Shown one piece after another: positions 1 through 10,680 of a stretch of 64,000 nucleotides of DNA. Location: NCBI GenBank assembly GCA_030374765.1, contig JARGXX010000105.1:1922001-1986000 (forward strand), written 5' to 3'. Each line of letters opens with the position of its first letter. Within the stretch, counting starts at the first letter, position 1. The notes beneath the pieces were generated by a model that saw nothing but the letters and a program-made list of their open reading frames with translations, did no database searches and was not told the DNA's origin. The DNA comes from Agarophyton chilense (Eukaryota > Rhodophyta > Florideophyceae > Gracilariales > Gracilariaceae). The translations under genes were made by a program, and so were the position numbers.

Positions 1-568
1 TGGATGCGAGGAATCATCGGCCATGCAGCTCCGGGAGAGCTACCATATAGGTGTTGTCAGCCACGTGTATTGTTGACATGTACCTTCTGGTTGAGTAATT
101 GTTAGTCCTTGTAATTTTAATTATATATAGTTTAGTACAGTAGTGGAGTGGCCACCTGGCACTGTAGCCAGTGCTGGCCAGGTCTCTGACTCTAGGTCAG
201 AGACCGTGCCTTGCTGGCACCTCCCTGGTGATCTGGAGAGTGCAGTCCACTACATATAGAGAATTGCACTTCCCCCATCCTTATCTGATAAAGACAGGCA
301 TCATTTGGGTCACGACTATACCTTTTGGTTCATCGTTTCTTAACTACCACACAGGCTTTCCCGCGCGTCGACGCCTACCATCGTTCACTAACACGGTATG
401 GGCTAGTCGCCCCGCCGTTTGCCCCTGCGGGTTTTCACGGTGCCCTGTTACCATCGAGGTTTACTACGTCTACCTTTTACGGTTGAGCGTCAACACGCTC
501 CCTACGGTTGAGCGTCACTACGTTTCCGACACAAGACAGTAGCATACCCCAGAGGTGATTGTACGACA
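1..568 (+). repeat. LTR of the E-type Ty3/gypsy family (solo or 3' LTR)
   Basis: Positions 1-568 align along their whole length, with scattered substitutions, to the 5' LTR of element E at 58851-59418. Both end in GTACGACA. The sequence after 568 has no primer-binding site, so 568 is an outer edge: this is either a solo LTR or the 3' LTR of an element lying to the left of the window. The left end may be cut by the window start. The ORF inside it (171-542) is not a gene. The flank on the right is a transposase fragment that this LTR interrupts. Confidence 0.85.
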
Positions 569-999
569 CAGAAACATTCAATCATCGTAGAGTATCGCGT
601 ACCAAACGTATGTTCTAGGTCTTAAAAAGTGCAGGCAGAGAATAAACGACGCAGAAAGAGGCAGCATGCTATTATACTTTCGCATCTGTAGCGGTTACGC
701 CTGGTTGCAGCCGAGCCCCATCCCATTTCTTGAGCCACTTTCCCGATATTCTCCTTCCTGAATCGAAAATCGTGAAGATTGTGCTGCTGAAAGTAACTGT
801 TGCAGTTGAACGAGTAGGGGTAAATGAAGTTCGCTCTTGCAGTCAGATGAACTGCATATGGTCTTCCTTTTCTCACCCTCATCCACATCCCCACCAGTAC
901 CTCCGTAAGAACATCCCCAGTAGTTGCTTGCAGAGATCTCTTCCTATTCTTATGCCGCTCAATGGCGCGGACCACATTGAAGTCACCTTTTCGTACCAT
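569..999 (-). pseudogene. PIF/Harbinger-like transposase, N-terminal fragment
   Basis: The minus strand reads FRFRKENIGKV, then RNRYRC, then ACCLFLRRL, a stop, and DLEHTFG with MIECF after it. This spacing (an FxF/xxD segment, a Cys/Leu-rich LLRRL helix, then a DLExxFG motif) is what I know from the region before the DDE domain in PIF/Harbinger-type transposases. There is an in-frame TAA at 622-624, and the reading runs straight into the LTR edge at 568, where the rest of the gene would have been. The domain assignment is by motif memory only. The DDE core is not in the window. Confidence 0.5.
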
Positions 1000-1590
1000 G
1001 GTGCCTCGTCCAAATCATTTACGGTCTCTATGAAAAAGACGTCTTGGCGCTGAAATCGAAAGCTGCGCCAACATGTATTTCGGTGATTGGATAGACGGCG
1101 CGCTACATGGCCGTGGGAACTCAATGCAGATAACTCTGTCGTTTTGTTTGTTGCAAAAAGTTATGTGCTTTGTTCATGAAAAGTTGCGCGCAAAACGAAA
1201 ATCGCAGCGCCATTTCACTTAGGATTTCAGGTTCTTGGGCATGAATTGGTTTCAATTGCTGATCATAACATTGTACGACTGCACCGGGTTGTGAAGGAGC
1301 AACGATTACGGTTGAGTTCTGTAAGCCGCCAGGGCTTGAGGTATCTTACAAACGCCACGTGGACTGGCCGACCTCAGCTAGACTTATTGAGATTTTTGTT
1401 TTATTTAGTTTGATAGAATAGCCTTACAGTGCAAGGGAGATTACAGCGCATCGCCATTGATAGATACTTGGCTCTAGTGACACCTCTCCCTTAGAATCGG
1501 GTAGGTACCGTTAGGACACTAAATTTCCACCTAAGGTACATTAGTTCCACCAATTGTTCTTCAAGCCATCGTTTCCGTATCTCTGAGTTG
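1000..1590. other. Non-coding or unassigned stretch
   Basis: No ORF here shows a motif I recognise. The ORFs overlapping 879-1124 have no coherent similarity. Part of the sequence may be the 5' side of the Harbinger-like fragment, but nothing supports that. Confidence 0.4.
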
Positions 1591-1599
1591 TAGGACTAC

Positions 1600-1692
1600 G
1601 CATTAAACGCGCGCCCGTTGCAACAAGTACTCTGGGAGTGCCACCGCCAAGGATACGGACCTTAGAACCCGCTCTACCACGCTATCTCAGGT
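1600..1692 (-). other. tRNA-like (possible SINE head) sequence
   Basis: Read on the minus strand from about 1692, the sequence contains TAGCGTGGTAGAGCG, close to the D-arm/A-box of tRNA genes (TRGCNNAGYNGGTAGAGC) but about 3 nt short. GGTGGCACTCC follows about 30 nt later, a weak B-box-like string. No full cloverleaf can be folded by eye. It may be a tRNA-derived SINE head or a decayed tRNA. Confidence 0.25.
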
Positions 1693-1989
1693 TGAGACCA
1701 GTATACTGACCCACCAGTCATTGCGTGACACGGGTGGAATGAATTGATTGGGCACCTTTCCTTAGATTGGAGCGCTGAGGTGGATCATGGGCTTAGATTG
1801 GACAGTGGCGGGGTTGAGGCGGCGGCATCGTTACTGGCTGACTGTGTTGAGCGTCGATGGTTTCGTGGAAGTATGGCCAGTGGCAGGCACTCGTGTAGCG
1901 GCGGTGACTTCCGCTAGGGAGCGGGTGTGCTTGACGGCTGTGTGCTTGACGAAGGGCATAGAACATACGACCGCAGACGCAGAGGGCTT

Positions 1990-2958
1990 TTGAGACGGCG
2001 GTGAAGCGAGAAGATGTTGGTCAACCCGGAGAGTACCGGTATGGCGGCTACGCGACTCGTGAAATATAGAGAAAGATAGAAGTTATCACCTTGACCAAGT
2101 GAATGGTAGTGTGGAACGATAGTAAAGAAAAACAAGCAAATTCAGGCTGGATACGTCATCTATGGCGCGGATGATCGTCAAAACGATAGACTTGTTGTAT
2201 CGATCAGCCAAAAGACCAGCTGCAAGTTTTGATACAAGGCCAACAAGATTCAAGACGGACATAAATAGGGTTTCTATATGGAAGGTAGACCCTAAGTCCT
2301 CAGTCCGAAATAGGAGGAGACAATCAAACATCATCTGCAGAAGCGGTTGCGAGCAATGACTGTGGTTTGCTTGTTATTTATCCTTTTGATTTGACGGGAT
2401 CTATAGATTTCAAACGACTTTGAGAAGTAGAAAAAGGTATTGGTCGCATGAAAGCTAAAAATGGAAGACTTATTCTGAGGTACTCTAAGAGTATGCGAAT
2501 AGAAGGCCGACGTCAGTACGACAGCTGTTCTCTCAGGAAGTAGGAAATCAGAGGCAAAATACCTAGAGTAGCACTCGAAGATATGAGCATGCTCGTGAGA
2601 CGTCATCCAAGTTTCCAGGACAGAGAACCAATAATGTATGGAGCCAAGAACCCAGGAAAGGAGTAACCGCTGAGAAAGACCCTGGGAGCAGTGACGATTT
2701 CATTCCTCTCCAGAATTGCCGATGAAACTCTCAATAAAATGAAACCAGACCACTACAAAGTCTGGTGAGCCTGTAGAAAATTTGAAGCACGACGCGCTGG
2801 AAGAAAGACGAGCTAAGTGGCAGAAAAAAAGCGGATATTAATGGGTCAGTGATTACAATCCCCAAACACGGTTGTTGTCCAATTGAATCAACTGCCAAGC
2901 CCGCAGAAAGTATAAGAGCGTTTTGCTCGATTTGGTACACAATGATGGTACCCGTCAT
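1990..2958 (-). pseudogene. Possible decayed major-facilitator-like transporter
   Basis: The minus-strand reading at about 2150-2330 contains FMSVLNLVGLVSKLAAGLLADRY followed by a hydrophobic run. This resembles the membrane helix plus the G-x-L-A-D-R-x loop typical of MFS transporters. Further hydrophobic stretches with coding-like composition lie on the same strand at 2331-2606 and 2731-2958, separated by stops and frameshifts. If real, this is a broken host gene. The call rests on one motif and on hydrophobicity, so it is weak. Confidence 0.3.
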
Positions 2959-2959
2959 A

Positions 2960-3400
2960 TTAGCGACTGTGAGATTAAAACTAGGGCGCTTAAAAGATTG
3001 AAATGTAGACGGTACAATGTAGAAAGCAGCGGTAAGTCATGCGTGAACTATTGACGCAGCGGCGACAACGTTTATCTACCGGGAAGATGTGTTGTGGTCT
3101 GCTTGGAAAGATTCGTGTCGCATGAGCTGCGACTGGGCGGGGCAGCCGACATTCTTCTCAACGAAGGGTGTTCAAGACAGGGTCTGAGGTCGGCGCCCGA
3201 GGAAGCAGACGCGCTATGGCAGCTGAATGCTGTGCAGGGCGTACATGTAGGTACAATGGAATGATCAGTGGGACCGCTGTCCCAAGTTATGTGCTGGATG
3301 TGGTACTTACCATAGGTATCAATACGAAAAGTCTACCATAATATTTGCAACTTAAATAGAAATACATGTTGTCTTATACCTAGTTTCTACGCGTGAATCT
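2960..3400. other. Unassigned stretch
   Basis: No gene seen. A TGTGGTA string near 3299 is loosely mirrored by TACCACA near 4657 on the other side of the Tc1/mariner copy. It could be the end of a degraded terminal inverted repeat, but the match is short. Confidence 0.3.
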
Positions 3401-3557
3401 GTACACATGTATACGAAAAGAGTAAGAAAAAACTTCTTGCTCAAATCTTCTAAAACCTGCGCCAAAATGATTTCATATATTGTAAAGCACATTTTACACC
3501 AAATAAAAATCACCAAGTCAAAAACACTGTTTAAAAGTATATCTTTTATACAGTCAA

Positions 3558-4546
3558 TTGCACAACTACAGATCGTGGCCCGTCTCTGAAAAGCTTTCAA
3601 CAGCTGACAATCATGCGATAAGTAGGTCATTGTATATTTCAGCAGATATAGCTCGAAAACTCAAGCGCGGCACAAACACAATCAGCAACATCATCAAAAA
3701 TCATACAAAATACGTAACAAAGCGTTCAACCAGCCATCTTACAGCAATATCTCCAGCCGATAAGCCTAAAATTAAGCGAAGACTGTGATGTAACTCGTTA
3801 TTTTGCAGCAAAACTGTCAAAAACCATGATTTGCTTTTATCAAGATCTACTCTACAGCGTGAGAAAAGAACATAAAAATTTGTTCAAGTATAAGATAATG
3901 ATGAAAACTCTTTTAAAAGGGTTTTACAAGATCAACTGTGTGGAATGGTATGCTTAAAAAGCGTATTCGAAAACCAAGTGGGATTCTTTAATCTTTTCCC
4001 ACGAAAAATGTTCAACCTTGCTGATCAGGATTGCTATAAATGTCATTGGCATTATCTACGAAAAGACAGGAAAAATTGTTTTTTAGGCATTCGGGGAGGG
4101 TGTCGGTTATGGTTTCGGCTGGAATTTGTACAAAAAATGCAACTGATATCGCTTTAATTGAAAATAGTATAGGTTTTGAGAAGTATTTTGACATTCCAGA
4201 AAATTAATTGCTACGGTTTGCTAAATACTTGTATGGGAAAGAATTCAATTTTCAGCAGGATAATGCCTCTGTGCATAAGTCTAATTCTATGAAACATTGG
4301 TTTAATACTTTAAATATGTTGGTTATGGAGTATCCTGCGTGCTGTCCCGACCTCAATCCTATTGAAAACATTTGGAAAATGGTGGCAGACTTGATTAATG
4401 GGCTAAAAAAGCAATTTGATACAGATTATCATTTGAAAAACTGTACCAAGTATTGCTGGGAAACGATCGACATTAATTCCATACGTATTTTTACAAAATC
4501 AATGCTAAAGTGCTTTTTAAGCATTGAACAGGTTTTAAAATGTTAA
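3558..4546 (+). pseudogene. Tc1/mariner-type transposase, decayed
   Basis: Three blocks in the right order support this call. At 3600-3788 is a helix-turn-helix-like segment (SADIARKLKRGTNTISNIIKN), as in the DNA-binding N terminus of Tc1-like transposases. At 3980-4140 is a degraded middle segment with YKC-WH-LR spacing. At 4208-4546 is the C-terminal catalytic half with QQDNASVH (second Asp) and CPDLNPIENIW (the xPDLNPIExxW motif around the third acidic residue). Frames change between the blocks, so it cannot make a full protein. The first catalytic Asp is not readable with confidence. In the family, the enzyme cuts the element out at its inverted repeats and inserts at TA. Confidence 0.75.
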
Positions 4547-4559
4547 AATAAACTACTGA

Positions 4560-5280
4560 ACTCGCGTTAGAGTAAATATGACCCAATAACGCTTACTTTT
4601 TTGAAACAGTATTTTTATTTCAAATTTTTGTCACACTGATTTGGATAGTTTTACCACAGCCAAAACGTCAATTTTCGGAAATTCTAAGCAAGGGATTTGA
4701 TTTTGAAACAGGCTTTTCTTGCACTGTAAGAGTGTCTCCACCGGTGTAGTGTTTCAATCCAAAATGTACACAACGCGTGTAAATATGATTCAGGGCTTTA
4801 ACTGCGCAAAATACAGTCCTTAAACATGTGTCGGTAAAACAAGGTTTGACCCACCGACTTTTGACTTCCAAATCTGAATCCAACTGGGATCAACGACAGG
4901 AACATATTCCGATCTCTTTAGAAAGAGAACAACGACGAAGAAAACGCGTTCGCCGTTGACCTCTGAGACCAAATGGTATCGAATAGCTCCTTGTCAAATA
5001 AATCTAGGAATTCATCGACCACGCCGGCCAGGTCTGGGTGTAAATTCACAGATGATAAGAGCTGTAGCTGTAGTTCATACGGTTTGCAGCCTCGCTTACA
5101 GGCAAGCTGGCAAAGAAACTTGTTTTCGATAGTCGAAATGGTATCTGCAGAGTTTTCCATAAGACATGACTAGCGGTATGAACGCTGATTTGTGAGAGAA
5201 CCATCAGTGCGCATGGTGAATTCGAGATATCCGCCCAAGACGACGAGAGACATCCCCAACCGGAATGATTCAACAAATTC
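4560..5280. other. Unassigned stretch between Tc1/mariner copy and gag relic
   Basis: The minus strand at 4918-5160 reads coherently (LAGVVDEFLDLF, faintly like the linker before a Ty3 reverse transcriptase). Nothing else in the region backs that. No feature is claimed. Confidence 0.3.
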
Positions 5281-5289
5281 TGCTCAGTC

Positions 5290-7016
5290 CTCGAAGGGTG
5301 AATTTCAAATGAACAGCAAAAGCAGTCTGTGAAAACAGCGCCGCAGTATTCTCGAAGCTCACAATGCCTTAGTCAAGGAGTTCGAAATTCTTCGTGCCAG
5401 GTGTAAGACCTCTTGAATGAAGGAAATGGTCGGAGACGTTCGTCTATGAAGGGCGAATGTCAACACTCTGCTGGTTTATTTGTAGTTCAACCCAGTATGG
5501 CGAAGGCCTTGCAACGCGATTCAATCTTTTGAGTTCCCGTCTCAAGAAGTTAGAACAAACCATCGCAATTTAAAAAGAGTTTCTGGCAAACCCGTTGCTG
5601 TCTCGTATCAAGTGAAGCTCGACAAGGTCAGGAACAGTAATTTCAATATGTGTAAAAAGCACACTGACTATTTATCAGATTCATCTGATTCAACCAACCC
5701 CTCTCAGAGATCTCACTTCTATTAATCGGATCATAACGAGTCGGGCTGCTCCGAATCATCTTCTGGAGATGATCATCGCGGTCATCGCAGAAGTCCGTCC
5801 CGTTCTCAACAGGTGTCAGCCACAAAAGATGATATTCATACCCGAGAGAAGGGAAGTAAGCACCCAGGACTTCATGCGCTGAAGTACACAAACCGGTTGT
5901 ATTGGAAGTTGGTATCTTATAGAAATAGTCGATTGGTTGCTTTTCTTTCGGATCGTACACCCCGTGGCACTGGTAAAGTGACAGATTGCGTCAAGCGAAT
6001 GCATCTTTTACTGACAAACCAGAGCTTGGTTTCAGAGTACCCTATCTTGGTGTTAGACTTTCTTGCACACTTTGTAGCAGAAGCTGATATAATCGGAATG
6101 AATGAGAGCCAGAAATGTGATGCACTCCCGTACTTTTTACGCTGCCTCAACGACGATCAGTACAACTCTGTAAGAGATTCATCTCGCCCTTGTGAAAGAA
6201 GATTGAGCTGCTGACCCGAAATGGAACAGTATCTCTTGAGATCTTATGCAAAGAACCGCTCCATTTCACTGGCTATCCTCGATCTTCGCGATATTCGCCA
6301 GAAGCCTGAAAAAACTGAAACCGAGTTTTGGTACGCCTCAATAAGACTTTCCGCAGATGAAGTAATATCTACTCCGTAAGAGAACGCTGCAACATGTACA
6401 TCGACTGTTTGGATCCAGCCATCCGTGCAAAGGTGGCTTGCTACCGTAAAAACAGGTGATGCACTACGTGCTCGAACCCCTAAAGCGAGAGCTCATTTAG
6501 CCAAGAATTTTATGATGGAAACGAAATCTTCATCTTTCCCTGGAGCAGCAAGCGGTCAACTTCAGAGAGATTATGGCAAATGACACTTCGTTTACAGCAA
6601 TATCTCGTTAGTTCTGACAACTAACCTACCGTCTGCGACAACTGACTCCTTCGGTACGGCACGTAAGCCTGACCCACATCATTCAGACTCCCCCGTGTTC
6701 ACGGACCGCGATTGACCTACGCCAATGCAACATTCCCGCAAAGCCGTCCCGTATGGAGAGATACCCGATAAGCAGAAAAGTTGACCGAACCTCGCCCGGC
6801 TCTCGCCTCGTCACGTCAAGTACTCATTTCTCACATGTGCTATATACAAGGACATACATCACCGGCCTGTGTTCTAACGCTAAGAGAAATGGTCAAACTC
6901 ACTGCCATTGATGAGTCTCTCACTCCACAAGAGCACCCATCTCTTCTTTTCCGGACGTCCTTGCTCGGACAGCAGAGCTTCCACTGAATCTTCCGAATCG
7001 CAAACCGCGTAACGCA
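5290..7016 (+). pseudogene. gag: Ty3/gypsy gag relic (copy F)
   Basis: Patchy similarity to the gag of element C runs in the correct order. A VNTLL block lies near 5450 and RFNLLSSRLKKLEQT near 5520 (RFQRLRSRLESVERT in C). A KHPGLHALK-TNRLYWKLVSYR block is at 5855-5930, then GKVTDCVKRMHLLLTNQ and PILVLDFLAHFVAEADIIGM at 5970-6110. Next come YLLRSYA near 6240, GDALRARTPKARA near 6460, and a zinc-knuckle-like CYIQGHTSPAC near 6838. Many stops and frame changes break it. It belongs to the A/B/C lineage but is older and more diverged. No pol or LTR could be attached to it. Confidence 0.7.
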
Positions 7017-7738
7017 TTACTTTACACTAGTTCCTAATCTATCGATCCAAGTTCAATCATTACGCACAACTCTCCTATTTCAATGCTACTGGGATTTCAG
7101 AACTCGACGAACACGCCCTAGAGAGAAGAGACCCAGAAAAATGGTAGAAGAAGTCTCTACAACGAAAAACGCGTCCTCAAAATCGTGGTTTTTGACGCCC
7201 CCGGCGTGACTGCATCGCTCCCGTTAACCATCTTAGCAAGTTAACAGGCCGCCTTAGACGTGGACTTCAATGACTTTGGTGTTTTGACTCGACCGCGGAA
7301 TTGGGTTCGTAAGCACCACTTTTCTGATCGATTCATTGTCATATCCATCCGAAACTACATTTCCTCTCATTGACTACATGGCAGCTCGCTACGCTCGTAA
7401 TATTACGCTTCACATATTTTTTAACTAACTAATATTGACAAGGTAAAAAATAATTCTTTGAAAACAACATTTCAATTTTTAATACGAAGCTATAGTGTTT
7501 TAAGCTACCACGCGATGGCATCCAAGCGATTTAACCAAAAAAATAACTAAGTCCCAGCCAGTTCACACCCATTCCACAAAAACCAATCCTAGACCAAAAC
7601 CCATTAAATGCCTACAACCAGTTCCACTACTACTATCCAAACTAAACTTCCTTCTGATATAGGTTCCAAGCTATAAGTTGATATTCCAGGAGACAGTTTT
7701 CTGTTATAACGATTTTTTCAGAAAACTTATTCCGAGCG
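7017..7738. other. AT-rich unassigned stretch
   Basis: No coding similarity seen. The 3' end of the neighbouring tyrosine-recombinase element should lie here. I could not identify the split direct repeats that such elements usually carry. A small inverted repeat around GAATTCTG occurs at about 7741-7768. Confidence 0.35.
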
Positions 7739-8812
7739 TCAGAATTCTGCGAGTCGGGTGCAGAATTCTGACGAAACTGACTTAAACGAAAACGATTTTC
7801 GGCTTAAGTTTCCACATGATAATCCAAACCCCCCAGCCCAACTTGGCGGAGGCACTTTGAAAGATGTGTATGCACTAGTGTACACCGCCTCAGATGACTG
7901 ACTTTGGGCCGGGGGTAATTCATTGAGCGCTTGGTATAATTTGTGTGGTTGAATATATACCTTGAAATTATTATCGCTTTGCCAACTTCCTCAGCATTTA
8001 ATTTCCTGGTCGGCGAGGCGAGCATAAAGCTTATTGGTGGTCTCCCCGCCGTACCTAAGCATGTGTGGAGTAATTGCGAACGGATTCCCTAGACGTTCGA
8101 CGGCTCTTCGGAGACCGGCCCGAAACCGGGCCGGTTGATACAGGAAAAGAAGTTCTGCTTCTTCAAACTTCCTTCTTCTAACCAACCTGTTCAACAAAAC
8201 CGCCAAAAAATACGGCCTTATCGTGACGGATTCGTTTCGGCCACGTTTTCCTATCGTAATATTGAGCATCCCATAGTGCGGCCACTTTTCGGGTAGCAGC
8301 AACATGACGACGTCCAATACTTTTAGCTGCAATAAACTCCCTAGCCTGAGATACCCATCAAACAGCAGAAACAATCCTATCCCCAAATCCGGATCTCCAT
8401 GCTTAAAAAGATCCAATGCCAATCCGTATTTAACGATTTTCGGACACACGCCAAAATGAAGGTTAGGGCGCGATGCTGTCCAGTCCTGTATATTTTGATT
8501 CACCAATACCAATTTCCCGCTGCCGCGCAGTTCGGCGAGAAAAAATACCAACGCTGACTTTGCCTGAGCTACGCCTCCTGCATTTAATTGCTGATTACCA
8601 TGACAAAGATCAATGTAATACCTCGTGAACAATTTATCAACTTCTTCTGCGTTCTTACATCGACGGCGAGCGACTGGTTGTTGCTCCAGCCACTCCACGA
8701 AATAACCAAGGTTCGTACGGTATCCCTGCAGTGTTTCCGCTTTTAGCCGTCGGTGAGCTAGATCAAAAAGCCCGTGACGGTTCATCGGCTGGATTTTTCC
8801 CGCTAGGGACAT
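7739..8812 (-). pseudogene. Tyrosine recombinase, one in-frame stop
   Basis: The first 273 codons (8812 to 7994) hold an N-terminal helical domain, then YLRLGSLLQL with catalytic Arg 156, a GKRGR hairpin with Lys 189, and PHMLRYGG with His 250 and Arg 253. A TGA at 7991-7993 then interrupts the frame. The same frame continues with GSWQSDNNFKVYIQ, matching the terminal (G)xW...Y box, with the Trp and a candidate Tyr nucleophile near 7957. It stays open to 7739. The RRGRW-type box usually has Arg where the TGA stands, so a CGA-to-TGA change is likely. In this family the enzyme would integrate a circular cDNA. Without read-through this copy lacks its nucleophile. Confidence 0.75.
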
Positions 8813-9074
8813 AAAAATAATCCATTGTTAGGTCACCAACGAGTACCAACGCGGCTGCGCGCCTGCAGATCCGAATAAAGCTTCGATTACTGCTACGTCC
8901 CTTTAGCAAAGCTCCAAGAAGCGACTGGTATTCAATAAACATAATTATCCGTGTTTGATAATTATTCCGATTTCGAAGAAGCCAACGCAGACCAAGAATG
9001 ACTGCTACGCCCTCTATAATGGGTATCGGGTGTTTTTTCTTCCAACGATGTCGTATCGCAATTTTCCACTCCTG

Positions 9075-10680
9075 TTATTCAATCCATTCTATCCGATCTG
9101 ATCCTTCGCAAATTTTCAAAGGATCTTTGCACTCGGCATAAACTACTCCTCCACCAATTAAGCTTGCTTCTGTACAAATGACTATTGTATTGAACGGCGT
9201 AGAAATATTAATCTGGATCAATGGTGCTAGTTTTAAAATTAATTCCAGCTCCTTCCGGCTAACCAGGTTGCCGCCAACATATTCTTTGGTCGAGGAGGTA
9301 ATGGAATGTATTCCTTCGAAGACCGAAAAGAGCCGCCTCCTTAAGAGCATAAACCACATCCATTTTCCAAATTATTCTTTGTACTTCTTGCCCCTTCCAT
9401 ATCTTCTTTTTCAGAATGTTTTCAGTAATTTTTATCAGCGTTCTCATTTTTTCTCGCTTTGGCATCCATACGCCAATTTTCCTGACTTCAATTCCCAAGA
9501 CTTCTGTACTTCCTTCTTCGGCAGGCCATGATACTTTTGTCGCTTGCGAAGGCAAAGAGCTACGCTCAGACTCCTTTATCACGGCCGGCAGATTTCTTTC
9601 CAACATCTCTTTGTTGGTTCCAAACCAAAAATAATCGTCCACGTAAGCTCCGAATTTATATTCGCCAACGGAAATTGAATCCGCTACCCAGTCGTCTATG
9701 GAGAGCTTGGCGCAAGCTAATATTTCTAAATAGATTTTATGAGCCACAAAGACGCAGTGTGACCACTCCATGGGCATTGAGAGCATGACGGGGAATAATT
9801 TTTTCCGTTCGACTTCGATTGGTGGCAAACCAACATATGTATTTATCCATCCCGGTGATCGCATTCGATGATATTGGATGTCGATGTCTGATTTCCCAAC
9901 ATAAAGCGTTTGTCCTGCCGGGATGTGTAATCTCGCTGGATGCCCTGGATAAGGAAGTTCGATTTTTGGTGGGTCGGTAAATTGAAGATTAGCTTTCCGG
10001 GCGTCGATTATGAGCCTTTGTTTTCCCTCTTTTTTAGGCACTGCAAAAACACCATTCACGACCTTCGGTTTTCATTCCCTCAGGTCTACTAACACCCCTT
10101 CCGCCAGTTTCCTAATCAGTGCACTGTAATTTTTCGCCTTCACTCCACAAAACGGCTTCTTAGCTCCCTTCACCTCTTCATCTTCTCGAATAATGTTTCT
10201 TGTCATATATAGTAGCTGTGTATCCCCTGGTAGTAATGACATCATATCAGCCGAGGCTGCCAGACCGTTTTCTGGCAATGATAATCGGTCCGGATTGAGC
10301 CAGACCCATTGGTGTGGGTCAATGTATTCGAACGTAGAATCGACCTCTCCTACGGACTCCTCCGCAACGAAATAATTTCGGCGGTATGAGTCCTCCCCGA
10401 TGCCTCGCAAGATATTTCTCGCCACGCTTTGGACAGCGTTTCTCTCTTGTACCCGTAGAAAGGGGTAAACGTGCCCGACATACAAGCAAGTAAGCCCACT
10501 TCGAAGTCCCTCAAGTATACTTTGAACTTTCTTCGTGCGTCTCCACTTTTGCCGTTGTCGTGCGCTTGTTTTCTTTGTATCCCCGTCCTGTATATCCGAC
10601 ACCCCTGACATAGGAAGCACGTCCCGCATGCCCGTCGCATTAAAATTTGTCGATATTGTTGTCGTTGTTTTTATATTCAT
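9075..10680 (-). pseudogene. Reverse transcriptase-RNase H of the tyrosine-recombinase element
   Basis: The frame opens at 10680, overlapping the end of the gag-like ORF by 41 nt. Its first 202 codons are a conserved-looking leader. A TGA at 10072-10074 interrupts the frame, which resumes with FAVPKKEGKQRLIIDARKAN (RT blocks 1-2), KSDIDIQYHRM (first catalytic Asp) and AYVDDYFWFG (the YxDD active site, near 9640). It then frameshifts near 9300 into an RNase H-like segment, CTEASLIGGGVVYA, where Glu replaces the usual first Asp of D-A-S. The stop, the frameshift and the D-to-E change all point to an inactive copy. The assignment is firm; the exact ends are not. Confidence 0.75.

Noticed and set aside
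171-542. ORF of 123 codons in the first LTR
   Set aside because: Lies entirely inside an LTR, and the copy in E is truncated.
4918-5160. Possible Ty3 pol linker on the minus strand
   Set aside because: One weak resemblance without any adjoining RT or protease block.
7991-10074. Reassigned TGA codon
   Set aside because: TGA interrupts several ORFs at likely Arg sites, but TAA and TAG interrupt others equally. Mutation explains all of them.
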